From: an uncultured Bacillota bacterium
GTDB lineage: Bacteria; Bacillota; Dehalobacteriia; UBA4068
NCBI GenBank assembly: GCA_934427095.1
Contig: CAKRYM010000099.1
Location: 1 to 5,972, forward strand
Length of the DNA: 5,972 nt
Direction of reading: 5' to 3'
Shown: positions 1 through 5,951 of the stretch, piece by piece
Numbering within the stretch: position 1 is the stretch's first letter
Layout of the letters: each line of letters opens with the position of its first letter
Program-made: the position numbers and the translations under genes
Notes under the pieces: model-generated
Databases searched by the model: none
Seen by the model: only the letters and a program-made list of their open reading frames with translations
Told to the model about the DNA's origin: nothing

Positions 1-173
1 GTCATGACCGGAACAATTTGCTGTCCGCCCAATAAATTCACAGTGGAATCGGCTTTGGGATCACAACCAATTTGCATGACCTTATAGCCCAGGACAGCGA
101 ATGCTGCAGATAAAGAGCTGGTAATGGTGGATTTCCCAATACCACCCTTTCCATATATCGCTATTTTTTCCAT
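1..173 (-). CDS. NifH/BchL-family iron-protein ATPase, N-terminal fragment (partial)
   Basis: The 57 complete codons read MEKIAIYGKGGIGKST and onward, and the gene leaves the window at its left edge. The deviant Walker A loop GKGGIGKST (residues 8-16, with the signature Lys9) and the switch I segment GCDPKADST (36-44, with Asp38) are hallmarks of the NifH/BchL/ChlL dimeric ATPases. These proteins carry a shared [4Fe-4S] cluster and pass electrons, with ATP hydrolysis, to a NifDK-like partner. The cluster cysteines lie beyond the window edge, so cluster binding is inferred. The ATG is supported by an AAGAAGGG-like ribosome site about 9 bases upstream on the minus strand. It could be a true nitrogenase reductase, but nitrogenase-like homologues of other or unknown function are common in anaerobic Firmicutes, and this fragment does not separate them. 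It diverges from the purine operon and is probably functionally unrelated to it. No convincing sigma-A promoter was found for it. Confidence 0.85.
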   Translation of the reverse strand, partial: MEKIAIYGKGGIGKSTITSSLSAAFAVLGYKVMQIGCDPKADSTVNLLGGQQIVPVM

Positions 174-210
174 TGTTTTTGACCCTTCTTTTTTTCCATA
201 CAATAAGTAA

Positions 211-289
211 CCAAGAAAGCACCAGTTTTCTAACAACGAATGATATTGTAGTAAATCCCCCATCAAAAGGAAAAGAAAAGCTTTCTTGG
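211..289 (-). repeat. Perfect 10-base inverted repeat enclosing a possible leader stem
   Basis: CCAAGAAAGC at 211-220 is exactly complementary to GCTTTCTTGG at 280-289, leaving a 59-base interior. Inside it, 230-236 and 246-251 (CTAACAA and TTGTAG) can form a smaller hairpin with one bulge. On the minus strand this would lie in the leader of the NifH-like gene, ending about 20 bases before its ribosome site. The arms are purine- or pyrimidine-biased in an AT-rich region, so chance is a real alternative. No U-tract follows on either strand, so it is not an intrinsic terminator. Confidence 0.35.
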
Positions 290-452
290 CATTATTACTA
301 AATAAAAGCACGGAATAACATTTTGCAAGGATTTTGTCCTTATCATCAGAAAGTCTTATACACATATAATCTTATTTGTTTTTCCTTTATCTCCCCTTAT
401 CTTTTTCTTCTCTATTGAGCCGTACGAATTGATTCTTTTTCTTAATCTATTT

Positions 453-482
453 CTTTCTTTTACAGGTAAGAAGAAAAGAAAG
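453..482. repeat. AT-rich inverted repeat, 9-base arms
   Basis: CTTTCTTTT (453-461) and AAAAGAAAG (474-482) are perfect complements around a 12-base loop. It lies about 40 bases upstream of the pur promoter -35 box. There is no T-run after it on either strand, so it is not a standard terminator. It could be a protein-binding dyad or a by-product of the homopyrimidine/homopurine composition. Confidence 0.3.
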
Positions 483-520
483 CACTAGCACAAGATATTG
501 GCGGAATCATCGGTTTTATC

Positions 521-549
521 TTGACTTTCTCAACAAAATATGGCATGAT
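521..549 (+). promoter_or_regulatory. Predicted sigma-A promoter of the purine operon
   Basis: The -35 hexamer TTGACT (521-526) matches the consensus at five of six positions. A 17-base spacer leads to CATGAT (544-549), which matches four of six -10 positions and includes the critical A and final T. The spacer ends in TGG, giving an extended -10 (TGn) that compensates for the weak hexamer. Initiation would be expected near 556, about a dozen bases before the first riboswitch stem, which is the usual arrangement for a riboswitch leader. Confidence 0.7.
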
Positions 550-567
550 AAATGTGTTAGAAAAAGA

Positions 568-646
568 GATATCTTTTCGTGACTGGCGGAATGTGAATCA
601 ACACGATGGAGCGAAAAGAGATGTTTTTTAGTCGACCGCCTGGGCA
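568..646 (+). promoter_or_regulatory. ZTP/ZMP riboswitch aptamer (pfl motif)
   Basis: Conserved segments of the ZTP riboswitch occur in order. P1 forms from ATCTTTTCG-type sequence (572-579) paired with CGAAAAGA (612-619), eight consecutive pairs. It is followed by the conserved GTGACTGGCGG (579-589), a small variable hairpin (593-595 with 602-604), and the GGAGCG segment (608-613). A linker leads to the hallmark 3' element CCGCCTGGGCA (636-646). GGCGG (585-589) can form the diagnostic pseudoknot with CCGCC (636-640). In this known class, binding of ZMP (AICAR) or ZTP signals 10-formyl-THF shortage and usually turns expression on. The location upstream of purE fits that role. Confidence 0.93.
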
Positions 647-682
647 ATCCTACTCAACCACAGGGGTAGGATTGCCTTTTTT
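642..682 (+). terminator. Intrinsic terminator serving as the riboswitch expression platform
   Basis: GGCAATCCTAC (643-653) pairs perfectly with GTAGGATTGCC (666-676), an 11-base stem with a loop of about 12 bases. Six T residues follow (677-682). The 5' arm uses G643, G644 and C645, which belong to the aptamer's conserved TGGGC. Terminator formation and the ligand-bound aptamer should therefore exclude each other. The inferred result is an ON switch: ligand stabilises the aptamer, blocks the full stem, and allows read-through into purE. Confidence 0.92.
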
Positions 683-751
683 GCTTCCTGGGCAAGTGAA
701 TCTTTCCTTTCTATCCGTTTGACCAGGATTTTTCACGAAGATTTTGCAGAT

Positions 752-757
752 GGAGGG
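752..757 (+). promoter_or_regulatory. Ribosome binding site fixing the purE start
   Basis: GGAGGG lies 7 bases before the ATG at 765. The in-frame TTG at 744 and ATG at 750 lie upstream of or next to this site and lack their own Shine-Dalgarno sequence, so 765 is chosen. Confidence 0.85.
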
Positions 758-764
758 ATTAGCC

Positions 765-1259
765 ATGAAAAAAGTAGCCGTAATCATGGGCAGCGATAGC
801 GATTTGCCCGTTGTGGAAAAAGCCATTGACACCCTAAAGGAATACGCTGTGCCCTATGAAGTCCATGTCTTTTCTGCACACCGTACGCCAGATCAGGCAG
901 CAGATTTCGCTATGCAGGCTCGTGCCAAAGATTTTGGCGTCATTATTGCCGCAGCAGGAAAAGCCGCCCATTTAGCCGGCGCGCTGGCTGCCCGTACTAC
1001 CCTGCCGGTTATCGGCATCCCCGTTAAATCCAGCACCTTAGATGGGTTGGACGCCCTTCTTTCCACAGTGCAAATGCCTTCTGGTATTCCTGTAGCAACG
1101 GTTGCCATTGACGGTGCAGCCAATGCTGCTCTGCTAGCTATCCAAATCTTGGGCGTAAGCGATGCTTCTCTCGGGGATAAATTGGATCAGGCGAGACAAG
1201 CAGGCACGCAAAAAGTTTTAGCCAAAAATGCGGAGATTGAGAAAAAATTCTCCTGCTAA
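765..1259 (+). CDS. purE: N5-carboxyaminoimidazole ribonucleotide mutase, class I PurE
   Basis: This 164-residue protein has the usual PurE length. PurE forms CAIR, the carboxylated intermediate of purine synthesis; class I enzymes isomerise N5-CAIR made by PurK. Visible motifs are MGSDSD (8-13), the catalytic SAHRTP segment (37-42, His39), AAGKAAHLAG (63-72) and the KSSTLDGLDALLS / VQMPSGIPVATVAI stretch (88-115), all of class I type. Class II AIR carboxylases instead carry an AGRSN-like loop, which is absent. The familiar HLPG reads HLAG here (Ala71), a small oddity. It is the first gene after the riboswitch terminator. No purK lies beside it in this window. Confidence 0.96.
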   Translation: MKKVAVIMGSDSDLPVVEKAIDTLKEYAVPYEVHVFSAHRTPDQAADFAMQARAKDFGVIIAAAGKAAHLAGALAARTTLPVIGIPVKSSTLDGLDALLSTVQMPSGIPVATVAIDGAANAALLAIQILGVSDASLGDKLDQARQAGTQKVLAKNAEIEKKFSC

Positions 1260-1328
1260 GTAGGACAAGCACAAGATAAACCCTTGTTCATTAAACCATT
1301 TTGATCAATTCATGAAGGAGAGAATAGC

Positions 1329-2045
1329 ATGGAAAAAACTGTTCAGCTGTATGAAGGTAAAGCAAAGAAAGTCTTTGCTACCAATGACCCCGCACTGGTT
1401 ATCGTATCTTATAAAGACGACGCCACCGCATTTGACGGCCAGAAAAAAGGCCAGATCACTGGGAAAGGCGTAGTCAACAATAAAATGACCAACTATCTCA
1501 TGCAGATTCTGGAAAAAGAAGGCGTCCCTACCCATTTTGTTGAGGAGCTTTCTGACCGGGATACTGTGGTAAAAAAAGTATCCATTGTTCCACTGGAAGT
1601 CATTATCCGTAACATTTCTGCCGGCTCTTTTGCCAAACGTTATGGGGTAGAAGAAGGCATTCCTTTTGCAGAGCCTACCATTGAATTTTCCTACAAAAAC
1701 GATGATTTGCATGATCCCCTGATTAATGAATATCATGCCCTGGCTTTAAACCTTGCCAGCAAAGAAGAAATCGACACCATCAAAAAGATGGCCTTTAAGG
1801 TCAATGATGTCTTAAAAGAATATTTCAAGAAATTAGGCGTGAAACTGGTGGATTTTAAGCTGGAATTTGGCCGCTTGGCAGATGGATCCATTGTTTTGGC
1901 AGACGAAATTTCTCCGGATACCTGCCGTTTCTGGGACGCAGAAACCAATGAAAAACTGGACAAAGATCGTTTCCGTCGGGATCTCGGCGGTGTGGAAGAC
2001 GCCTATAATGAAATGATGCGCCGGGTTTTCGGCAGCGACAAATAA
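1329..2045 (+). CDS. purC: SAICAR synthetase
   Basis: The product is phosphoribosylaminoimidazole-succinocarboxamide synthase, which joins CAIR and aspartate using ATP. At 238 residues it is the normal bacterial single-domain length. Motifs in order are YEGKAKKVF near the N-terminus (8-16, nucleotide-binding region), GQITGKGVVNN (41-51), EVIIRNISAGS (90-100), DFKLEFGR (175-182) and LADEISPDTCRFWD (190-203). AAGGAG 8 bases upstream supports the ATG. It follows purE after 69 bases with no clear terminator, and its stop falls 9 bases before the purF start. PurE supplies its substrate, so the gene order matches the pathway order. Confidence 0.97.
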   Translation: MEKTVQLYEGKAKKVFATNDPALVIVSYKDDATAFDGQKKGQITGKGVVNNKMTNYLMQILEKEGVPTHFVEELSDRDTVVKKVSIVPLEVIIRNISAGSFAKRYGVEEGIPFAEPTIEFSYKNDDLHDPLINEYHALALNLASKEEIDTIKKMAFKVNDVLKEYFKKLGVKLVDFKLEFGRLADGSIVLADEISPDTCRFWDAETNEKLDKDRFRRDLGGVEDAYNEMMRRVFGSDK

Positions 2046-2054
2046 GGTGATTCT

Positions 2055-3497
2055 ATGAGCAATCTTCGGGAAGAATGCGGGGTATTTGGCATTTATTCCC
2101 CCACTGAGGGGAATGTAGGCATGGATACCTATTACGGGCTCTACGCCTTACAGCATCGTGGCCAAGAAAGCTGCGGTATTGTAGTCAATAACGACGGTCT
2201 GTTTACGCTACACAAAGACGTGGGTTTGGTCAGCAAAGTCTTTAATGAGCAAAATTTAGCCGCTTTAGGCCCTGGGAATATTTCCGTGGGTCATGTCCGC
2301 TACAGCACCACCGGCGGAAATGCGGTACTGAACGCCCAACCCATTGTAGTTAATCATATCAAAGGCCATCTGGCCCTGGCGCATAATGGGAATTTGGTGA
2401 ATTCTTCTGAGCTGAGAAATGAGCTTGAGCTCAAAGGTTCCATTTTCCATATGTCTAGCGATACGGAAGTCATCTCCTATCTGATTATCAAAGAACGCCT
2501 CACTGCTCCTTCTATTGAAGAAGCCATCAATCGGGCAATGTACCGGTTGAAAGGCGCCTATTCCTTGGTGATTATGTCCCCTGCCAAACTCATCGCCGTC
2601 CGAGACGAAAATGGCTTCCGTCCCCTTTGCTATGGGCAGCGAAAAGACGGGAGCTATGTTGTGGCTTCCGAAACCTGTGCCCTGGATGCAGTGAACGCCG
2701 TTTTTGTCCGTGACTTAGAGCCAGGGGAAATCCTTATCTTTGATCGAGATGGCGTGCGTTCCATTACGGATCATTGTAAAAAGGCAGACCCTGCCATCTG
2801 CATTTTCGAATACCTCTATTTTGCGCGGCCAGATTCCATCATTGATGGACAAAGCGTCCACGAAGCGAGAACCCGCGCTGGAGAATTCCTGGCTGAGGAT
2901 CATCCTGTTGACGCAGATGTGGTCATCGGCGTACCGGATTCCGGTATTGACGCAGCCATCGGCTATGCCAAACGTTCCGGCATTCCCTATGAAGTGGGTA
3001 TTTTGAAAAATAAATATATCGGCCGGACCTTTATTGCGCCCAATCAGCACCATCGGGAAGATTTGGTACGCATTAAACTAAATCCCATGTCCCAGGTCAT
3101 CCAAGGAAAACGTGTGGTGGTGATTGACGATTCCATTGTGCGCGGTACCACCAGCGCTCGAATCATTCGTCTGTTGAAAGAAGCAGGTGCTAAAGAAATT
3201 CATATGCGAATCTCTGCTCCGCCTTTCTTAAACCCCTGTTATTATGGGACGGATATTGATTCCAAGGATGCCCTCATTGCCTGCAAACACACCATCCCAG
3301 AAATCGCGGAAATTATTGGCGCCGATAGCTTAGGTTTTCTCAGTGTAGAACGTCTTGGCGACATCATTCATAAGGAGTTGGGCAAAGGCTACTGCGATGC
3401 TTGCTTTACCTCCCGTTATCCCACGGAAATCCCCTCTGAACCAGTGAAGAACAAATTTGAATCCAAAATCAGCGAAAGCGAGGAGGAAAGATCGTGA
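2055..3497 (+). CDS. purF: Amidophosphoribosyltransferase, Fe-S type PurF
   Basis: This 480-residue enzyme makes 5-phosphoribosylamine from PRPP and glutamine, the committed step of the pathway. The N-terminal Ntn glutaminase domain begins EECGVFG. Cys8 should be the nucleophile, freed by removal of a seven-residue propeptide, as in Bacillus PurF. ALQHRGQES (31-39) and AHNGNL (109-114) belong to the same domain. The C-terminal phosphoribosyltransferase domain has the PRPP loop VVVIDDSIVRGTTS (354-367). Cys249, Cys395, Cys447 and Cys450 match the four [4Fe-4S] ligands of Bacillus PurF in spacing, so an oxygen-labile cluster is expected. AAGGTGA just before the ATG overlaps the purC stop. The last 20 residues are a charged Glu/Ser/Lys tail. 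The stop overlaps the purM GTG by four bases, suggesting translational coupling. Confidence 0.98.
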   Translation: MSNLREECGVFGIYSPTEGNVGMDTYYGLYALQHRGQESCGIVVNNDGLFTLHKDVGLVSKVFNEQNLAALGPGNISVGHVRYSTTGGNAVLNAQPIVVNHIKGHLALAHNGNLVNSSELRNELELKGSIFHMSSDTEVISYLIIKERLTAPSIEEAINRAMYRLKGAYSLVIMSPAKLIAVRDENGFRPLCYGQRKDGSYVVASETCALDAVNAVFVRDLEPGEILIFDRDGVRSITDHCKKADPAICIFEYLYFARPDSIIDGQSVHEARTRAGEFLAEDHPVDADVVIGVPDSGIDAAIGYAKRSGIPYEVGILKNKYIGRTFIAPNQHHREDLVRIKLNPMSQVIQGKRVVVIDDSIVRGTTSARIIRLLKEAGAKEIHMRISAPPFLNPCYYGTDIDSKDALIACKHTIPEIAEIIGADSLGFLSVERLGDIIHKELGKGYCDACFTSRYPTEIPSEPVKNKFESKISESEEERS

Positions 3498-4534
3498 AGA
3501 ATTCCAGATCAGATAGCTACGCAGCAGCTGGAGTGGATATTACCGCCGGCTATAAAGCAGTTGAGCTGATGAAAAACCATATTGCCAGAACCATGACGGC
3601 TGGCGTGGCCTCAGATATCGGCGGCTTTGGCGGCTTATTTTCCCTGGATTTAACGGGAATTAGTAAACCCGTACTGGTCAGTGGTACAGACGGTGTGGGA
3701 ACCAAGCTGAAAATCGCTTTCCTGCTAGATCGCCATAACACTGTGGGTATCGATTGCGTGGCCATGTGTGTAAACGATATCATTTGCTGCGGCGCAAAAC
3801 CCCTATTTTTCCTGGACTATATCGCTTGTGGTAAAAACGTACCGGAAAAAATTGCCGCCATTGTGGAAGGTGTCGCCGAGGGTTGCGTTCAGTCCGCCGC
3901 TGCCTTAATCGGCGGGGAAACCGCGGAAATGCCTGGCTTCTATCCCGTAGACGAATACGATTTAGCTGGCTTTGCCGTGGGTGTTGTGGACAAAGACAAA
4001 ATCATTGACCGCAACACGATGCAGGCTGGGGACGTTATTTTGGCGCTTCCCTCCAGCGGGGTGCATTCCAATGGCTTTTCCTTAGTGCGTAAGGTTCTCG
4101 ATGTAGAAAAACAGGATATCCGCCAGCCCTTGGAATCCCTTGGCGGTCAATCCATTGGCGAAACCTTACTCACCCCCACCAAAATTTATGTAAAACCCAT
4201 CCTGTCCTTATTAGAACAGGTTCAAGTCAAAGGCATATCCCATATCACCGGCGGGGGCTTCTACGAGAACATCCCCCGCAGTTTCCCCCAAGGGTTAAGT
4301 GCAAAAATAGAGCAGAAGGCCATCCGTGTCCTGCCTATTTTTGATCTCATTGCTCAGACGGGCAAGATTCCGGAGCGGGATATGTTCAATACCTTCAACA
4401 TGGGTGTTGGTATGAGCGTTGTTACTGCCAAGGCAGACGCTGACCGCGCCCTGGAAATCCTGCATGCCAATGGCGAGGATGCCTACATCATCGGCGAAGT
4501 GGTTGCTTCTGATGAAGGCGTTCTGTTGGCTTAG
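3494..4534 (+). CDS. purM: AIR synthetase (phosphoribosylformylglycinamidine cyclo-ligase)
   Basis: The 346-residue protein closes FGAM to AIR with ATP, using the PurM fold with an N-terminal ATP-binding and a C-terminal domain. Motifs are AAGVDI (11-16), GTDGVGTKLK (64-73), GIDCVAMCVNDI (85-96), GGETAEMPGFY (140-150), PSSGVHSNGFSLVRK (186-200), ITGGGFYENIPR (251-262) and FNMGVGM (301-307). Length and motif order are normal for the family. The start is a GTG with a strong AGGAGG 7 bases upstream, inside the 3' end of purF. The GTGA overlap with purF indicates co-translation. Confidence 0.97.
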   Translation: MKNSRSDSYAAAGVDITAGYKAVELMKNHIARTMTAGVASDIGGFGGLFSLDLTGISKPVLVSGTDGVGTKLKIAFLLDRHNTVGIDCVAMCVNDIICCGAKPLFFLDYIACGKNVPEKIAAIVEGVAEGCVQSAAALIGGETAEMPGFYPVDEYDLAGFAVGVVDKDKIIDRNTMQAGDVILALPSSGVHSNGFSLVRKVLDVEKQDIRQPLESLGGQSIGETLLTPTKIYVKPILSLLEQVQVKGISHITGGGFYENIPRSFPQGLSAKIEQKAIRVLPIFDLIAQTGKIPERDMFNTFNMGVGMSVVTAKADADRALEILHANGEDAYIIGEVVASDEGVLLA

Positions 4535-4541
4535 TGTTTTA

Positions 4542-4566
4542 GCCGCCGGAAGTCCCTTTCGGCGGT
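4542..4566 (+). other. Stem-loop in the purM-purN spacer
   Basis: GCCGCCGGAA (4542-4551) can pair with TTTCGGCGGT (4557-4566), a 10-pair stem with two G-T pairs and a 5-base loop. No T-run follows (next bases ATTCCA), so it is not a canonical terminator. It could protect the upstream mRNA, mark an RNA processing point, or weakly attenuate transcription into purN. Confidence 0.6.
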
Positions 4567-4599
4567 ATTCCATTTCAGCAAAGAATTGGAGGGCTCAAT

Positions 4600-5217
4600 A
4601 TGCCCCAACAAAAAGCCCGCATTGCCGTATTCGTATCCGGCGGCGGTACCAATTTACAGGCCTTAATTGACGCAGAAAAAGCAGGACGTATCCCTAGCGG
4701 AAAGATATCCTTAGTGATTTCTTCCGACCCTAAAGCCTATGCCCTAACCCGGGCAAACCAGGCGGGCATTCCCCATGCCGCCTTTTCCCGTAAAGCCTGC
4801 GGTTCTCAAGAAGCCTTTGAGGCCGCTATTCTCTCTTGCTTAGAAGAACACCAAATTGATTTCATTGTACTGGCTGGGTTCCTAAGTATATTAAACGAAA
4901 ACTTTACCAGCCGCTTTCCCAAACGCATCATCAATGTACATCCGTCCTTAATCCCCTCCTTCTGCGGAAAAGGCTTCTATGGACTAAAGGTCCATGAAGC
5001 AGCCCTAGCTTACGGGGTGAAAGTGACCGGCGCTACGGTACATTATGTGAACGAAGTAACAGACGGCGGGGAAATTCTCCTCCAAAAGGCAGTCGCTGTG
5101 CAAGAGGGTGACACGCCAGAAACGTTACAACGCCGCGTCATGGAAGAAGCGGAGTGGATACTTCTGCCCCAGGCAACGGAAATGGTGGCAGCCAAACTGA
5201 TTCAGGAGGAAAAATAA
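4600..5217 (+). CDS. purN: Phosphoribosylglycinamide formyltransferase (10-formyl-THF dependent)
   Basis: At 205 residues this is the usual size of GAR transformylase, which formylates GAR with 10-formyl-THF. The phosphate-binding VSGGGTNLQAL (12-22) is near the N-terminus. NVHPSLIPSF (112-121) supplies the catalytic Asn112 and His114. VTDGGEIL (153-160) supplies Asp155 of the Asn-His-Asp triad. The segment after NVHPSL, CGKGFYGLKVHEAAL, is about five residues longer than in the E. coli enzyme. GGAGGG 6 bases before the ATG fixes the start. It is one of the formyl-THF-dependent steps whose failure the upstream ZTP riboswitch would sense indirectly. Confidence 0.97.
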   Translation: MPQQKARIAVFVSGGGTNLQALIDAEKAGRIPSGKISLVISSDPKAYALTRANQAGIPHAAFSRKACGSQEAFEAAILSCLEEHQIDFIVLAGFLSILNENFTSRFPKRIINVHPSLIPSFCGKGFYGLKVHEAALAYGVKVTGATVHYVNEVTDGGEILLQKAVAVQEGDTPETLQRRVMEEAEWILLPQATEMVAAKLIQEEK

Positions 5218-5218
5218 C

Positions 5219-5938
5219 ATGGATATTTACGCAACACCCAGTATCGGCTCTCGCATTCAGGGCAACAGCTATGTAGGCAGAGGCCTGGTCATCGGCAAAA
5301 GTGCAGACGGTAACAAAGCCGTAACTGCCTATTTCATTATGGGCCGTAGCGCCAATAGCCGTAACCGTGTTTTTGCAGAACGGGATGGAGTAATCTATAC
5401 CGAGCCTTTTGATGCCTCTAAGGTAGAAGATCCTTCCCTCATTATCTACGCCGCTCTACGCAATCTTGGCAATCACCTCATTGTAACCAATGGGGATCAG
5501 ACCGACACGATTTACGACTTTGTGCAGGCAGGGAAAACGTTTGCCGAAGCCCTCAACACCCGGGAATTCGAACCGGACCAGCCTAATTTCACCCCTAGGA
5601 TCAGCGGTATGCTTACCTTTGAACAAGGGGACTTTACCTATGAAATGAGTATTCTCAAAAGCGCGGATGCCGCAGGTTCCGCCTGCAATCGCTATCTGTT
5701 TCAATATACTGCCTTAGCGGGTGTGGGCCATTTCCTCCACACCTATGTTTGTGACGGTAATCCCATTCCCACCTTCCAAGGAGAGCCTGAACGCATCAGC
5801 ATCCCCGATGATATTGATGCATTTACGACGGAGTTATGGGATAACCTCGATCAAGATAACAAGATTTCCCTTTATGTTCGCTACACGGATTTGCAAACCG
5901 GCGCAGTAGAAAGCCGCTTGATCAATAAGAATAAATAA
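5219..5938 (+). CDS. purO: PurO-type IMP cyclohydrolase
   Basis: This 239-residue protein resembles the archaeal-type IMP cyclohydrolase family (PurO, IMP_cyclohyd), which closes FAICAR to IMP with an Ntn-like fold unrelated to the PurH cyclohydrolase domain. Recognisable segments are GNSYVGRGLVIG (15-26), AYFIMGRSANSRNRVF (37-52), IVTNGDQTDTI (88-98) and EPDQPNFTPRISG (118-130). It has no signal peptide or membrane segment. AGGAGGA 8 bases before the ATG overlaps the end of purN, whose stop is one base away. The position between purN and a probable AICAR formyltransferase gene fits a pathway where the two activities of bifunctional PurH are carried by separate proteins. Residues after about 130 are less recognisable to me. 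Confidence 0.9.
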   Translation: MDIYATPSIGSRIQGNSYVGRGLVIGKSADGNKAVTAYFIMGRSANSRNRVFAERDGVIYTEPFDASKVEDPSLIIYAALRNLGNHLIVTNGDQTDTIYDFVQAGKTFAEALNTREFEPDQPNFTPRISGMLTFEQGDFTYEMSILKSADAAGSACNRYLFQYTALAGVGHFLHTYVCDGNPIPTFQGEPERISIPDDIDAFTTELWDNLDQDNKISLYVRYTDLQTGAVESRLINKNK

Positions 5939-5951
5939 TCGGAGGCTCATC

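Larger units (their letters stand above)
174..520. other. AT-rich divergent intergenic region without a gene
   Basis: About 350 bases lie between the start of the NifH-like gene and the pur promoter. I find no supported coding frame and no tRNA. The stretch from about 371 to 461 is strongly pyrimidine-rich on the plus strand, then flips to purine-rich at 470-482. Inverted repeats are present at 211-220/280-289 and 453-461/474-482. The region must hold the promoter and leader of the minus-strand gene, but no minus-strand -35/-10 pair with good spacing stands out. Confidence 0.7.

Noticed and set aside
323..328. TTGCAA as a minus-strand -35 for the NifH-like gene
   Set aside because: The hexamers 17-18 bases away (TTATTT, TATTTA) match the -10 consensus at three or fewer positions.
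365..370. Perfect TATAAT on the plus strand
   Set aside because: No acceptable -35 lies at 16-18 bases upstream (ATCATC at 17). A single hexamer in AT-rich DNA is expected by chance.
744..764. Earlier in-frame starts for purE (TTG at 744, ATG at 750)
   Set aside because: They would add seven or five residues before MKKVAV and would place GGAGGG inside the gene. The ATG at 765 has this ribosome site at correct spacing and gives the normal N-terminus.
650..832. Minus-strand 60-codon open frame over the terminator and purE start
   Set aside because: It overlaps the riboswitch terminator and the 5' end of purE, shows no family resemblance, and is antisense to well-supported features.
1260..1328. 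Possible terminator or hairpin between purE and purC
   Set aside because: Only an imperfect GACAAG/CTTGTTC pairing is possible and there is no following T-run.
1305..1736. Minus-strand 143-codon open frame opposite purC
   Set aside because: It lies almost entirely antisense to purC, which has full family motifs, and its translation is an uninformative Phe/Ile-rich sequence.
4419..4670. Plus-strand 83-codon frame spanning the purM end and purN start
   Set aside because: It is out of frame with both purM and purN, which are well supported, and crosses the intergenic hairpin.
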